A stretch of DNA of 5,696 bases from CAZGTQ01 sp964528575 (GTDB taxonomy: Bacteria; Planctomycetota; UBA1135; GCA-002686595), in assembly GCA_964528575.1 (NCBI GenBank), contig CAZGTQ010000226.1, forward strand, positions 1-5,696, given 5' to 3'. Of the stretch, positions 1-5,696 are shown in pieces. The stretch's first letter is position 1. Every line of letters begins with the position of its first letter. The translations under genes and the position numbers were made by a program. The notes under the pieces were generated by a model. The model ran no database searches, was not told the DNA's origin, and saw only the letters and a list, made by a program, of their open reading frames with translations.

Positions 1-34
1 GCTCGAAGACTCGTGCTCTCGCAGCCCTCGCCGC

Positions 35-1018
35 TCAGGGAACGACGCTGATCGAGAACGCGTTGCTCGCGTACACGACCGAGCTCTGCGGCGGCACCGT
101 GATGCCGATCGCGGCGCCGAAGAGCGAGCCGTTGAACGCGAGGCCGCCAGGGAAGACGATCTGCGCCGACGCGCGCCCGGAGGCGTCGAGGAAGCCGAAC
201 GTGTTGACGAAGTTCGGCCCGTTCGCCGACTCGATCGAGTAGAGCAAGAGCGGATCGAACGTGAGCGGAACGACGACGTCGCCGAGGTCGATGCCCGCCG
301 TGCCCGACGAGAGCAGGATCAGGTACAGGTGGTTCGCGAACGCGCCGCCGGCGTCGAGGCGCAGCGCAACCGTGCCGCCCGTTCCGCCCGACACGGTCCC
401 GGTCCCGTTCGCGGCGCCCGGCGTGTCGCCGCCGAGGGCGAAGTCGCCGAGCGCCCAATAGCTCAGGCCGGCCGCGCCGCCCGGGCTGCGGAACGCGTGG
501 GCCGGCGGGAAGAAGCCGCTCGGCGGGCCGACGGTCGTCGGGCCGTACGCCCAGTCGCCCGAGCCCACCGGCGGGTTCGGCTCGTCGAGGATGCCGAGCC
601 GGTCGAGCTCGCTCGTCCACGGCGTCGCGTCGAGCGTGCCATCGTCGTTCGTGTCGAGGTCCTGACCGTTCGAGCCGGAGAAGCCCGATACGAGCAGCAC
701 CGTCAGGTTGTCCCCGTTCTCGAAGTTCAGCGCCGCGATCTGGTCGGCCGTCGAGAGCGTGTACGAGCTGGTCGCGACGACGAAGTAGCCGCTCGCGCCG
801 ATCGTCCCGCTGAGCGCGGTCGCGTTCTCGATCGCGCCGCCGTCGCCGATCACGAGCAGGTGCAGCCCGCCGAGGTTCGTGCCCTCGGCGCCGGCGATCT
901 CGCAGTACTCGTCGATGTCGGTGCCGGTCTGGTCGATCCGGATCTCGTTGAGGATCTGAGCCGACGGCGCGGCGGCGAGCAGGCCGATCGCGAGCGGGAT
1001 ACGAAGCCCTCGTGCCAA
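35..1018 (-). CDS. Secreted lamin-tail-domain (LTD-like) protein with planctomycete-type C-terminal beta domain
   Basis: This 327-residue protein is probably exported and has no visible enzymatic motif. Residues 1-20 form a signal peptide: Arg at 3 and 6, a hydrophobic core, and a likely cut after APSA before Gln21. Residues 21-204 resemble a lamin-tail domain, opening with ILNEIRIDQTGTDIDEYCEI and closing with the usual DTPGAAN ending (198-204). An acidic loop at 120-131 (DLDTNDDGTLDA) looks like a calcium-binding EF-hand or type-3-repeat loop. A Gly/Thr linker (205-216) leads to a beta-rich domain (217-327) ending in ASNAFSISVVP. I know that ending from many secreted planctomycete proteins, where the domain may act in surface sorting or adhesion (inference). 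The TTG start at 1018 is chosen because AAGGAG lies 6 nt upstream and the signal peptide begins right there; the frame stays open further upstream but without coding character. TGA stop at 35-37. Existence of the gene is sure, its function is not. Confidence 0.9.
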   Translation of the reverse strand: MARGLRIPLAIGLLAAAPSAQILNEIRIDQTGTDIDEYCEIAGAEGTNLGGLHLLVIGDGGAIENATALSGTIGASGYFVVATSSYTLSTADQIAALNFENGDNLTVLLVSGFSGSNGQDLDTNDDGTLDATPWTSELDRLGILDEPNPPVGSGDWAYGPTTVGPPSGFFPPAHAFRSPGGAAGLSYWALGDFALGGDTPGAANGTGTVSGGTGGTVALRLDAGGAFANHLYLILLSSGTAGIDLGDVVVPLTFDPLLLYSIESANGPNFVNTFGFLDASGRASAQIVFPGGLAFNGSLFGAAIGITVPPQSSVVYASNAFSISVVP

Positions 1019-1167
1019 GGGACTCTCCTTCGAACTCGTCTGGGGGGGACTTTGTGCGGACGGGGGCCGGGCGTGGGGAAGCGCCCATGGTAAGCGAACT
1101 CCCGCGGATGCGCGCCGACGCGGTCCCTTCCGACCCGAATCGAGGACGGATCGGGGCTCCGTCGGGC
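1019..1167. other. Intergenic gap between two minus-strand genes
   Basis: About 150 bp separate the stop of the TPR-like gene from the TTG start of the lamin-tail gene. It holds one copy of a direct repeat (1143-1164), a run of seven G on the plus strand near 1042, and the ribosome-binding site. I looked for -10/-35 boxes on the minus strand. The best -10 is TACCAT at 1092-1087, but it has no partner -35, so no promoter is called. It is unclear whether the lamin-tail gene has its own promoter. Confidence 0.6.
1025..1030 (-). promoter_or_regulatory. Shine-Dalgarno that fixes the TTG start of the lamin-tail gene
   Basis: On the minus strand the sequence reads AAGGAG, then six bases (AGTCCC), then TTG. 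This is the strongest ribosome-binding site in the window. It selects a non-ATG start in a frame that otherwise stays open far upstream. Confidence 0.8.
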
Positions 1168-1192
1168 CTAAGGACGGATCAGGGCTCCGTCG
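1143..1192. repeat. Pair of 22-bp direct repeats, each able to form a small hairpin, straddling a stop codon
   Basis: Positions 1143-1164 and 1171-1192 are identical except for one base (G at 1153, A at 1181), with a period of 28. Each copy contains the inverted pair GACGGA / TCCGTC (6-bp stem) around a 7-nt loop, at 1145-1163 and 1173-1191. The second copy encodes the last residues of the TPR-like protein, and the first lies just past its TAG stop (1168-1170, in the 6-nt spacer). The pair could be a local duplication of the gene tail or a weak tandem-hairpin transcript end. No U-run follows, so it is not called an intrinsic terminator. Confidence 0.7.
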
Positions 1193-2457
1193 ACGAACGC
1201 CGCCGCGCGCGGCGGCCGCGTCCGCCGGGCGTGGGCGGTCCCCAGCACGCGCCGCGCAGCGCGGCTGCGCTCCTCCACGCCCGCCGCGCTCGAGCGCACG
1301 AGCGCCCGGCCCTCGGGCCCGAGCGCCCACGCGCAGCCGAGCGCCGCCGCGTCCCCGTCCCGCGCCCGCCGCAGCACGAGCGCCTCGAGACCCGGCTCGC
1401 CCAGCGCCGTGAGCACCGCGAGCGCGAAACGATCGTCGCCGCGCCCGAGCCGCTCCCGCGCCACCGCGCGCGCCGCGTCCGGCCGCTCGAGCACGAGCTC
1501 GAACGTCCGCTGCGACCACGCCGAGCCGGCGCGCCGCCACGCTGGCGCGTCGTCGCCGAGCGTGCTCTCGAGCGCGTCGAGCAGCGCGCGCGTGGCGCCG
1601 GCGTACGCGAGCTCGAGCACCTCGAGCGTGGCCTCGAACAGCGCGCGGTCCTCCCGCGCGCAGCCCACGCTCGTATCGCCGGTGCGGTGGCGCAGCTCGG
1701 CCGCGAGCACGACCGCGTCGTCGCCGACGACGCCGCCTTCGAGCGCGCGCGCCGCGTCCCGGTCGCGTCCTTCGCCGAGAGCCGCGCGGGCCAACCGCAG
1801 GTCGGCTCGCCCGAGCGGCGGCGGCCCGCTCCACCCGCAAGGCAACGTCGCGCGCGGCGCCGCTTCCCACAGCGCGCGCGCCGCGTCGTGATCGCCCAGG
1901 CGCGCGAGCCGATCGCCGGCGGCCACCGCGAGCCACCCACTGCCCATACCGACGAGCGCGCGCGCGAGCTCCTCTCGCCCCGCATCCTCGCACGCGAACG
2001 CGAGCAGCATCGCGGCGTCGCCCCGCAGCTCGCGCGGCAACGTCGCCGCGTCGAGCGGCCGAGCCAGCCGTCCGCCGCCGCGCAGCGCGAGCACCTCGTC
2101 GAGCGCGTCGAGCACGCCGTCGTAGTCGCCCGCGCACACGCGCGCCTCGGCGACGACGAGCCACGCTTGCTGCTCGTCGTTTCTTCGAACGCGCGCGCGC
2201 CGCGCCGCCGCGTCGAGCAGCATCCGCCCGACCTCCTCGCCGCGCTCCCACGCGCCCCGTTCGAGGAAGTCGTCCGCGATCCAGTAGAGCAGCACCGAGC
2301 GCTCGAGCTCCGCCGCGCGGTACGCCTCGAGCGCGGCCTCGGGTCCCTCGTCGTGCAACCGCTCCAGCACGCGCGACGACGCCCGCTCGTCCGAGCACGG
2401 ATCGCCGAGCGTCGCCGCGACGAGCATCGAGAGCGCGAGGAGCACGCCGATGCGCAA
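1168..2457 (-). CDS. Exported TPR-like / HEAT-like helical-repeat protein, function unknown
   Basis: From the TTG at 2457 this gives 429 residues. Residues 1-18 (MRIGVLLALSMLVAATLG) look like a short signal peptide; Cys21 is not in a proper lipobox. The rest is Ala/Leu/Arg-rich and helical. TPR-like units are visible at about 97-124 (QQAWLVVAEA, then CAGDYDGVLDALDEVL), 174-201 (GDRLARLGDHDAARALWEAA) and 218-241. A HEAT-like stretch lies near 345-390 (ALAVLTALGEPGLEAL, GCAWALG). No catalytic motif is seen, so a scaffold or protein-binding role in the periplasm is inferred. The start is uncertain. The frame continues to a GTG at 2553 (461 residues), but neither start has a good ribosome-binding site. 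The extra 32 codons have weaker codon bias (GTT, GTT, GAA, CCA, GCA) and would give an overlong N-region. TAG stop at 1168-1170. The gene is divergent from the large HEAT gene and may share its control region. It is possibly co-transcribed with the lamin-tail gene downstream. Confidence 0.83.
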   Translation of the reverse strand: MRIGVLLALSMLVAATLGDPCSDERASSRVLERLHDEGPEAALEAYRAAELERSVLLYWIADDFLERGAWERGEEVGRMLLDAAARRARVRRNDEQQAWLVVAEARVCAGDYDGVLDALDEVLALRGGGRLARPLDAATLPRELRGDAAMLLAFACEDAGREELARALVGMGSGWLAVAAGDRLARLGDHDAARALWEAAPRATLPCGWSGPPPLGRADLRLARAALGEGRDRDAARALEGGVVGDDAVVLAAELRHRTGDTSVGCAREDRALFEATLEVLELAYAGATRALLDALESTLGDDAPAWRRAGSAWSQRTFELVLERPDAARAVARERLGRGDDRFALAVLTALGEPGLEALVLRRARDGDAAALGCAWALGPEGRALVRSSAAGVEERSRAARRVLGTAHARRTRPPRAAAFVDGALIRP

Positions 2458-2624
2458 CGCAACGCACGTGCCGGCGCCGGATGCGCGTGGCGACGCGGGG
2501 CTGCGCTCGAGGACGTGCACGCGCGTTTCGGCAACGGAACGCGGGCGCGACACGGTCTGGCCAGACGGTCTTTCGAGGCGCCGAGCGCCGCGCGCGCGCC
2601 GCGAAGGGCTATGCTCGGGACGTC
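2458..2624. promoter_or_regulatory. Divergent intergenic region between the two solenoid genes
   Basis: About 167 bp lie between the TTG at 2457 (minus) and the ATG at 2625 (plus), so promoters for both genes are expected here. The only -10-like hexamer on the plus strand is TATGCT at 2610-2615. It is too close to the ATG for a normal leader and has no -35, so it would mean a near-leaderless transcript if real. If the minus-strand gene starts at GTG 2553 instead, the gap shrinks to about 71 bp. The assignment rests on gene orientation, not on recognised boxes. Confidence 0.4.
2555..2566. promoter_or_regulatory. Perfect 12-bp palindrome, possible operator
   Basis: The sequence GTCTGGCCAGAC equals its own reverse complement and lies about midway between the two divergent starts. 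On the minus strand GACCGT occurs twice around it (2572-2567 and 2559-2554), 13 bp apart. Position and symmetry suit a dimeric regulator, but no regulator gene is nearby. In such GC-rich DNA a chance palindrome cannot be excluded. Confidence 0.3.
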
Positions 2625-5600
2625 ATGCCTCGAGGCGGGACACTCCGGCCGGTCCTCGCGCTCGTCGCCGGGCTGGTCGTCGCTCTCGCGGCCGCGCCGC
2701 CGCTCGCAGCGGTCTCGCAGCCGCGTACGAGCGAGGCGCGCGCGGCCGACGAGCTCGCCGAGCACGTGCGCGCGCTCGAATCGGGCGGCGCGTCGTCGCG
2801 GCGGCGCGCCGCGCGGGCGTTGGGCGCGATGGGCGAGCGCGCGCGCGACGCGGTGCCGGCGCTCATCGAGCGTCTCGAGGACCGCTCGGGGGGCGTGCGT
2901 GCCGCCGCGGCCGAGGCGCTCGGGATGATCGGCATCGCGTCGGTCGACGTGGAGCTCGTCCCGCTGCTCGCGGACCGGTGGCGGAACGTGTCCGTGGCGG
3001 CGCACGAGGCGCTCGTGCGGCTGGGCTCGCCGCTCTTGCTCGAGGGCCTCCTGATCGCGTCGTGCGCCGAAGACGCCGGCGAGCGCAGCGCCGCGGCGCT
3101 GGACGAGATCGCGCCGTCGCACGAGGAGCTGGTCGCGCTGCTCGGCAGCGGGAACCCGGGCGTGGTCGCCGGCGCGCTGCAGGTGCTCGCGAAGCGCGGG
3201 ACGAGCGCTCCGCTCGAGCCCTTGCTCGCGCTCTTCGATCACGACGACGCGCGCGTGCGCGCCGGCGCCGCGCGGCTCGTGGGAGGGTTCCCCACGCAGC
3301 CCGAGATCGCGCTGCCCGCGCTCGTGCGCCTGCTCGCGGACCCCGAGCGCCGCGTCGCGATCGCGGCGCTCGACGCGGCGGCCGCCTACCGAGCGGACGC
3401 GGTGCCGCACGCGACCGCCGCGCTCGAAGACGCCGAGCGCCGGCGCGGCGCGCTCGCGGTGCTGCTCTGGACGGGCGAGCCGGGCCGGAGCGCGCTGCTC
3501 GACGCGCTCGACGACGACGCGCTGCGGCCCGTGCTGATCGAGCTGCTCACGCGCACGACGCCGCGCTCGCCGCTCGACGCGGTCGACTCGCGCGCGCGGG
3601 GGCCGGTGCCGTACCGCTTCGAGGACCGCATGCCGATCCTGTTCGCCGCGCTCGCGCGGTCCGAGCTGCGCGCGGAGATCCTCGATTCGCTGCGGAGCGA
3701 GATCACGGAGTACGCCGAGTACGCTCGGTTGCCGCCGTTCGACGAGATGCGCGCGCTCGCCGAGCGCACGATCGCGGACGAGGACGTGCGCGACGCCGTG
3801 CTCCTCGTGCTGCGCGCGGGGTGGACGCTGCATGTCCCGCATGCGCGGGCGGACGAGATCGACTTCGGCCTCGACGACGAGCGCCTTCTCGCGCTGGTCG
3901 ACTCGCACGCGCCGGCGGTGCGGGCCTGCGCGCTGTGGGCGCTGGCCGTCGAGCAGGCGCGGACGCACGAGCGCACGGCGGGCATCCGCGCGGCGCTCGA
4001 CGACGAGGCGCCGAGCGTGCGAGCGACCGCCGCTTGGGCGCTCGGTCGACTGCGAGCGGACATGGAGCGGCCGTGGTGGGACCCGACGTGGATCGCGGGC
4101 GCCGATGCCGTGTCCCACGGCGCTCCTCCGCGCGTGATCGGCATCCCCGGCGGACCGGGCGGGCCGTCGCTGCGGCCGAGGGACGCGATCGTGCTCCGCG
4201 GTTGGCAGCGGCGCGCGCAGGCGCCTGGATCGGGGTCGGGCGAGCCGGCGGAACGCTTCGTGGGCCCGGCCTGGTTCGCCGCCGCCGTGCCCCGGCTCTA
4301 CGAGCTGCTGCGCGACGACGACGAGGACGTGCGCAAGTCGGCCGCGTGGACGCTCGTGCAGACGGGCCTGCACGACGTGCGCGCGGCGGACGCGCTCGTG
4401 CTGTGCGCGTCGTCGCCGAACCTCACCGAGCGGCTGAACGCAGTGCAAGCGCTCGAGTCGATCGGCGCGCTCGGTCCGGAGCTGCCTGCCGCGCTCGCGT
4501 CCGTCGCCGAGCTCTTCCGCGCCGGCAGGACTGACTTGGCGCACGCTCTCGTGCGCTACGGCGGCGCGGCCGTGCCGGAGCTCGTCCGCGCGCTCGACGG
4601 CGCGTGCTCCTTCGACGTGCGCGGCGTCGCGATCTACGCGCTCGCGCGCCTCGGCGCGGCGGCGGCGCCGGCGCTCGACGCGCTCGCGCGCATCGCGGCG
4701 AAGGAGCGCGCCCCGCTCGCCGTGGCGGCGCGCGACGCGATCCTCGCGATCCGCGACCCCCGCGACGAGCTCGAGCGACTGTCCGCCATGCTCGGCCATC
4801 CCGACATGCGCCGCTCGGCGCTCGTCGACCTCGTGTGGCACGGCGAGCCCGCGCTCGACGTGCTGATGGCGGCGCTCGACGACGACGAGCTGCGGCCGGT
4901 GCTCCTCGCGGTCCTGCTCGAGCCGCGCGACCCCTTCGAGCAGCTGCTCGCGTGCGAGCCCGTCGCGCGCCCGTCGCTCGTCCTCGAGCTGATCGAGCGC
5001 GACCTGCGTCGCGCGGACGCGCTGCGCGCGTTGCGCGCACACGTGCGGTTCCAGCGCGAGCAATGCCCGGTCGACCGGACGCAGGGCGAGCGGCTCGCTG
5101 CGCTCGTGGCGGCGCGGATCGCCGATCCTGAGCTACGCGCCGCGGCGCTCCTGCCGCTCGACGCGGCGGGCTCGCGCTGGCGCCGCGCGCACGACCTCGC
5201 CGCGCTGCTCGCGTCCGACGATCCGGCCGCGCGTGAGACGGCGGTGTGGGCGCTCGCGCTCCGTCCGGTGCGCGCGGATCGCTACGAGCACGTTCTACCC
5301 GCGTTGGACGATCCCGATGCGGCGGTGCGCGCGACGGCCGCGTGGGCGCTCGGTGAGCTCGCGACCACGGAGGAGGCGACGTGGCCCGCGAGCTGGATCC
5401 CGGGCGCGGACGCGACGCACGGCGACCGGTTCGGTTTCGATGGCTTCAACCAGGTCGTCGGGCTCGGCGGCGGCGTCGCGTGGGGACCCTCGTGGAGGCG
5501 GAGCGCGGATCCCGACGACGTCCCGCGCGTGATCCTGGACGGGCGCCCGCGCGCCGAGGCCTGGCTCGCCGAGGTCGCGCCCGCGCTCGCGCCGCTGCTC

Positions 5601-5696
5601 GACGATCCCGACGCGGACGTGCGCGCGTCCGCGGCCTGGTCGCTGTCGTGGATCGGCACGCGCGACCCGCGCGTCGGCGCGGCGCTCGCTCCGTAC
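2625..5696 (+). CDS. Very large exported HEAT-repeat (PBS-lyase-type) protein with internal duplication, 3' end missing
   Basis: The frame is open for 1024 codons from ATG at 2625 to the window end with no stop, so the C-terminus is missing. Residues 1-29 look like a signal peptide: Arg3 and Arg8, hydrophobic core 9-25, likely cut after PPLAA. The mature part is a chain of HEAT-like helix pairs. The pattern is acidic turn, VR, then Ala-rich helix, for example at 85-103 (EDRSGGVRAAAAEALGMIG), 206-221, 458-475 (LDDEAPSVRATAAWALGR), 562-581, 894-911 and 992-1011. Later repeats carry a Trp in the AAWALG motif. Residues 283-582 and 739-1012 are two copies of one module, each broken by a Trp/Gly-rich insert. 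HEAT arrays are protein-binding scaffolds; no catalytic residues are seen and the partner is unknown. The ribosome-binding site is weak: GGGA lies 4 nt upstream and AAGGG lies 16 nt upstream. The start is chosen because the signal peptide begins there. Divergent from the TPR-like gene. Confidence 0.92.
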   Translation, partial: MPRGGTLRPVLALVAGLVVALAAAPPLAAVSQPRTSEARAADELAEHVRALESGGASSRRRAARALGAMGERARDAVPALIERLEDRSGGVRAAAAEALGMIGIASVDVELVPLLADRWRNVSVAAHEALVRLGSPLLLEGLLIASCAEDAGERSAAALDEIAPSHEELVALLGSGNPGVVAGALQVLAKRGTSAPLEPLLALFDHDDARVRAGAARLVGGFPTQPEIALPALVRLLADPERRVAIAALDAAAAYRADAVPHATAALEDAERRRGALAVLLWTGEPGRSALLDALDDDALRPVLIELLTRTTPRSPLDAVDSRARGPVPYRFEDRMPILFAALARSELRAEILDSLRSEITEYAEYARLPPFDEMRALAERTIADEDVRDAVLLVLRAGWTLHVPHARADEIDFGLDDERLLALVDSHAPAVRACALWALAVEQARTHERTAGIRAALDDEAPSVRATAAWALGRLRADMERPWWDPTWIAGADAVSHGAPPRVIGIPGGPGGPSLRPRDAIVLRGWQRRAQAPGSGSGEPAERFVGPAWFAAAVPRLYELLRDDDEDVRKSAAWTLVQTGLHDVRAADALVLCASSPNLTERLNAVQALESIGALGPELPAALASVAELFRAGRTDLAHALVRYGGAAVPELVRALDGACSFDVRGVAIYALARLGAAAAPALDALARIAAKERAPLAVAARDAILAIRDPRDELERLSAMLGHPDMRRSALVDLVWHGEPALDVLMAALDDDELRPVLLAVLLEPRDPFEQLLACEPVARPSLVLELIERDLRRADALRALRAHVRFQREQCPVDRTQGERLAALVAARIADPELRAAALLPLDAAGSRWRRAHDLAALLASDDPAARETAVWALALRPVRADRYEHVLPALDDPDAAVRATAAWALGELATTEEATWPASWIPGADATHGDRFGFDGFNQVVGLGGGVAWGPSWRRSADPDDVPRVILDGRPRAEAWLAEVAPALAPLLDDPDADVRASAAWSLSWIGTRDPRVGAALAPY
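3471..4370 (+). repeat. Module copy 1 in the HEAT protein (residues about 283-582)
   Basis: It opens with TGEPGRSALLDALDDDALRP, continues through a non-repeat stretch (about 311-335, absent or shorter in copy 2), then HEAT units, the insert and a closing HEAT unit RDDDEDVRKSAAWTL. The opening aligns to copy 2 at an offset of 456 residues. The insert aligns at 435 and the closing AW at 430, so copy 1 is about 26 residues longer. Boundaries are approximate. Confidence 0.75.
4047..4271 (+). other. Trp/Gly-rich non-HEAT insert, copy 1 (residues 475-549)
   Basis: This insert follows a HEAT helix ending in AAWALG. It reads WWDPTWIAGADA, then HG, RVIGIPGGPGGPS and a Trp/Arg-rich tail, before the next HEAT unit starts with AWFAAAVPRL. 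It is poor in Ala/Leu helix pattern and rich in Gly, Pro and Trp, unlike its surroundings. I do not recognise a named domain. It is probably a folded loop projecting from the solenoid. Confidence 0.65.
4839..5696 (+). repeat. Module copy 2 in the HEAT protein (residues about 739 to the window end)
   Basis: It opens with HGEPALDVLMAALDDDELRP and repeats the order of copy 1: HEAT units, AAWALG, Trp/Gly-rich insert, AW and the closing HEAT unit DDPDADVRASAAWSLSWIG. DNA similarity to copy 1 is clear only in the short DDD/LRPVL core (3504-3536 versus 4872-4904), so the duplication looks old. Whether a third copy follows beyond the window is unknown. Confidence 0.75.
5355..5561 (+). other. Trp/Gly-rich non-HEAT insert, copy 2 (residues 911-979)
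   Basis: It occupies the same place after AAWALG in the second module. The shared signature is WPASWIPGADA, then HG, QVVGLGGG and GPSW, followed by PRVILDG and the closing AWLAEVAPAL. Matches to copy 1 are W-x-P/A-x-W-I-x-G-A-D-A and R/Q-V-I/V-G-I/L-x-G-G followed by GPS. These are kept while the linkers between them differ in length. Confidence 0.65.

Noticed and set aside
1..34. Possible terminator after the lamin-tail gene
   Set aside because: I could not find a good stem followed by a U-run on the minus strand in the 34 bases available; the window ends too soon to judge.
1019..2467. Upstream extension of the lamin-tail frame to a start near 2467
   Set aside because: The added stretch is Arg/Ala-rich, runs antiparallel to no recognisable domain and overlaps the TPR-like gene in another frame. 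The strong ribosome-binding site and signal peptide place the start at 1018.
2464..2480. Palindromes GCACGTGC and CCGGCGCCGG
   Set aside because: Short G/C-only or near G/C-only palindromes are common by chance at this GC content, and they abut the chosen start rather than a promoter.
1012..2928. Long plus-strand open frame across the TPR-like gene
   Set aside because: It is Arg/His-rich without any domain. The minus-strand frame has the signal peptide, TPR-like units and proper codon bias, so this is antisense of it.
2450..4534. Plus-strand open frame overlapping the start of the HEAT gene
   Set aside because: Its product is almost only Arg, Ala and Gly. It is a shifted frame of the HEAT gene.
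1179..5063. Very long minus-strand open frame (about 1290 codons) opposite the HEAT gene
   Set aside because: Its translation is Arg-rich and low in complexity, as expected for the antisense of a gene with G/C at third positions. The plus-strand frame has clear HEAT repeats and a signal peptide, so this is a shadow.

Overview
The window is very GC-rich bacterial DNA with almost every third codon position G or C. The best hint to its origin is the first protein. It has a signal peptide, a lamin-tail-like domain and a C-terminal beta-rich domain of a type I know from secreted proteins of Planctomycetota (marine Poly30/Pla133-like genomes) and some other complex Gram-negative bacteria. A planctomycete is therefore my inference, not something the sequence proves. 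There are no RNA genes, insertion sequences, CRISPR arrays or phage genes that I can see.

Layout: (1) 35-1018, minus strand: a secreted lamin-tail-domain protein starting at TTG behind a strong Shine-Dalgarno. (2) 1019-1167: a short gap holding a 22-bp near-perfect direct repeat that straddles the stop codon of the next gene. (3) 1168-2457, minus strand (start uncertain, possibly up to 2553): an exported helical-repeat protein with TPR-like units and a HEAT-like tail. (4) 2458-2624: a divergent intergenic region with a perfect 12-bp palindrome. (5) 2625-5696, plus strand: a very large exported HEAT-repeat protein, open through 1024 codons and cut by the window end.

The two solenoid genes are transcribed away from each other. 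Both appear to send their products across the inner membrane, so they may share a regulatory region and perhaps a cell-envelope role, but no enzymatic domain is visible. The lamin-tail gene lies downstream of the TPR-like gene on the same strand, about 150 bp away, so co-transcription is possible but not shown.

The most unusual content is inside the large HEAT protein. It contains an ancient internal duplication of roughly 285-300 residues. In both copies the HEAT array is interrupted at the same place by a 69-75-residue tryptophan- and glycine-rich insert with the shared signature W-x-P/A-x-W-I-x-G-A-D-A. I do not recognise this insert as a named domain. No known defence, metabolic or secretion system can be named from this window.
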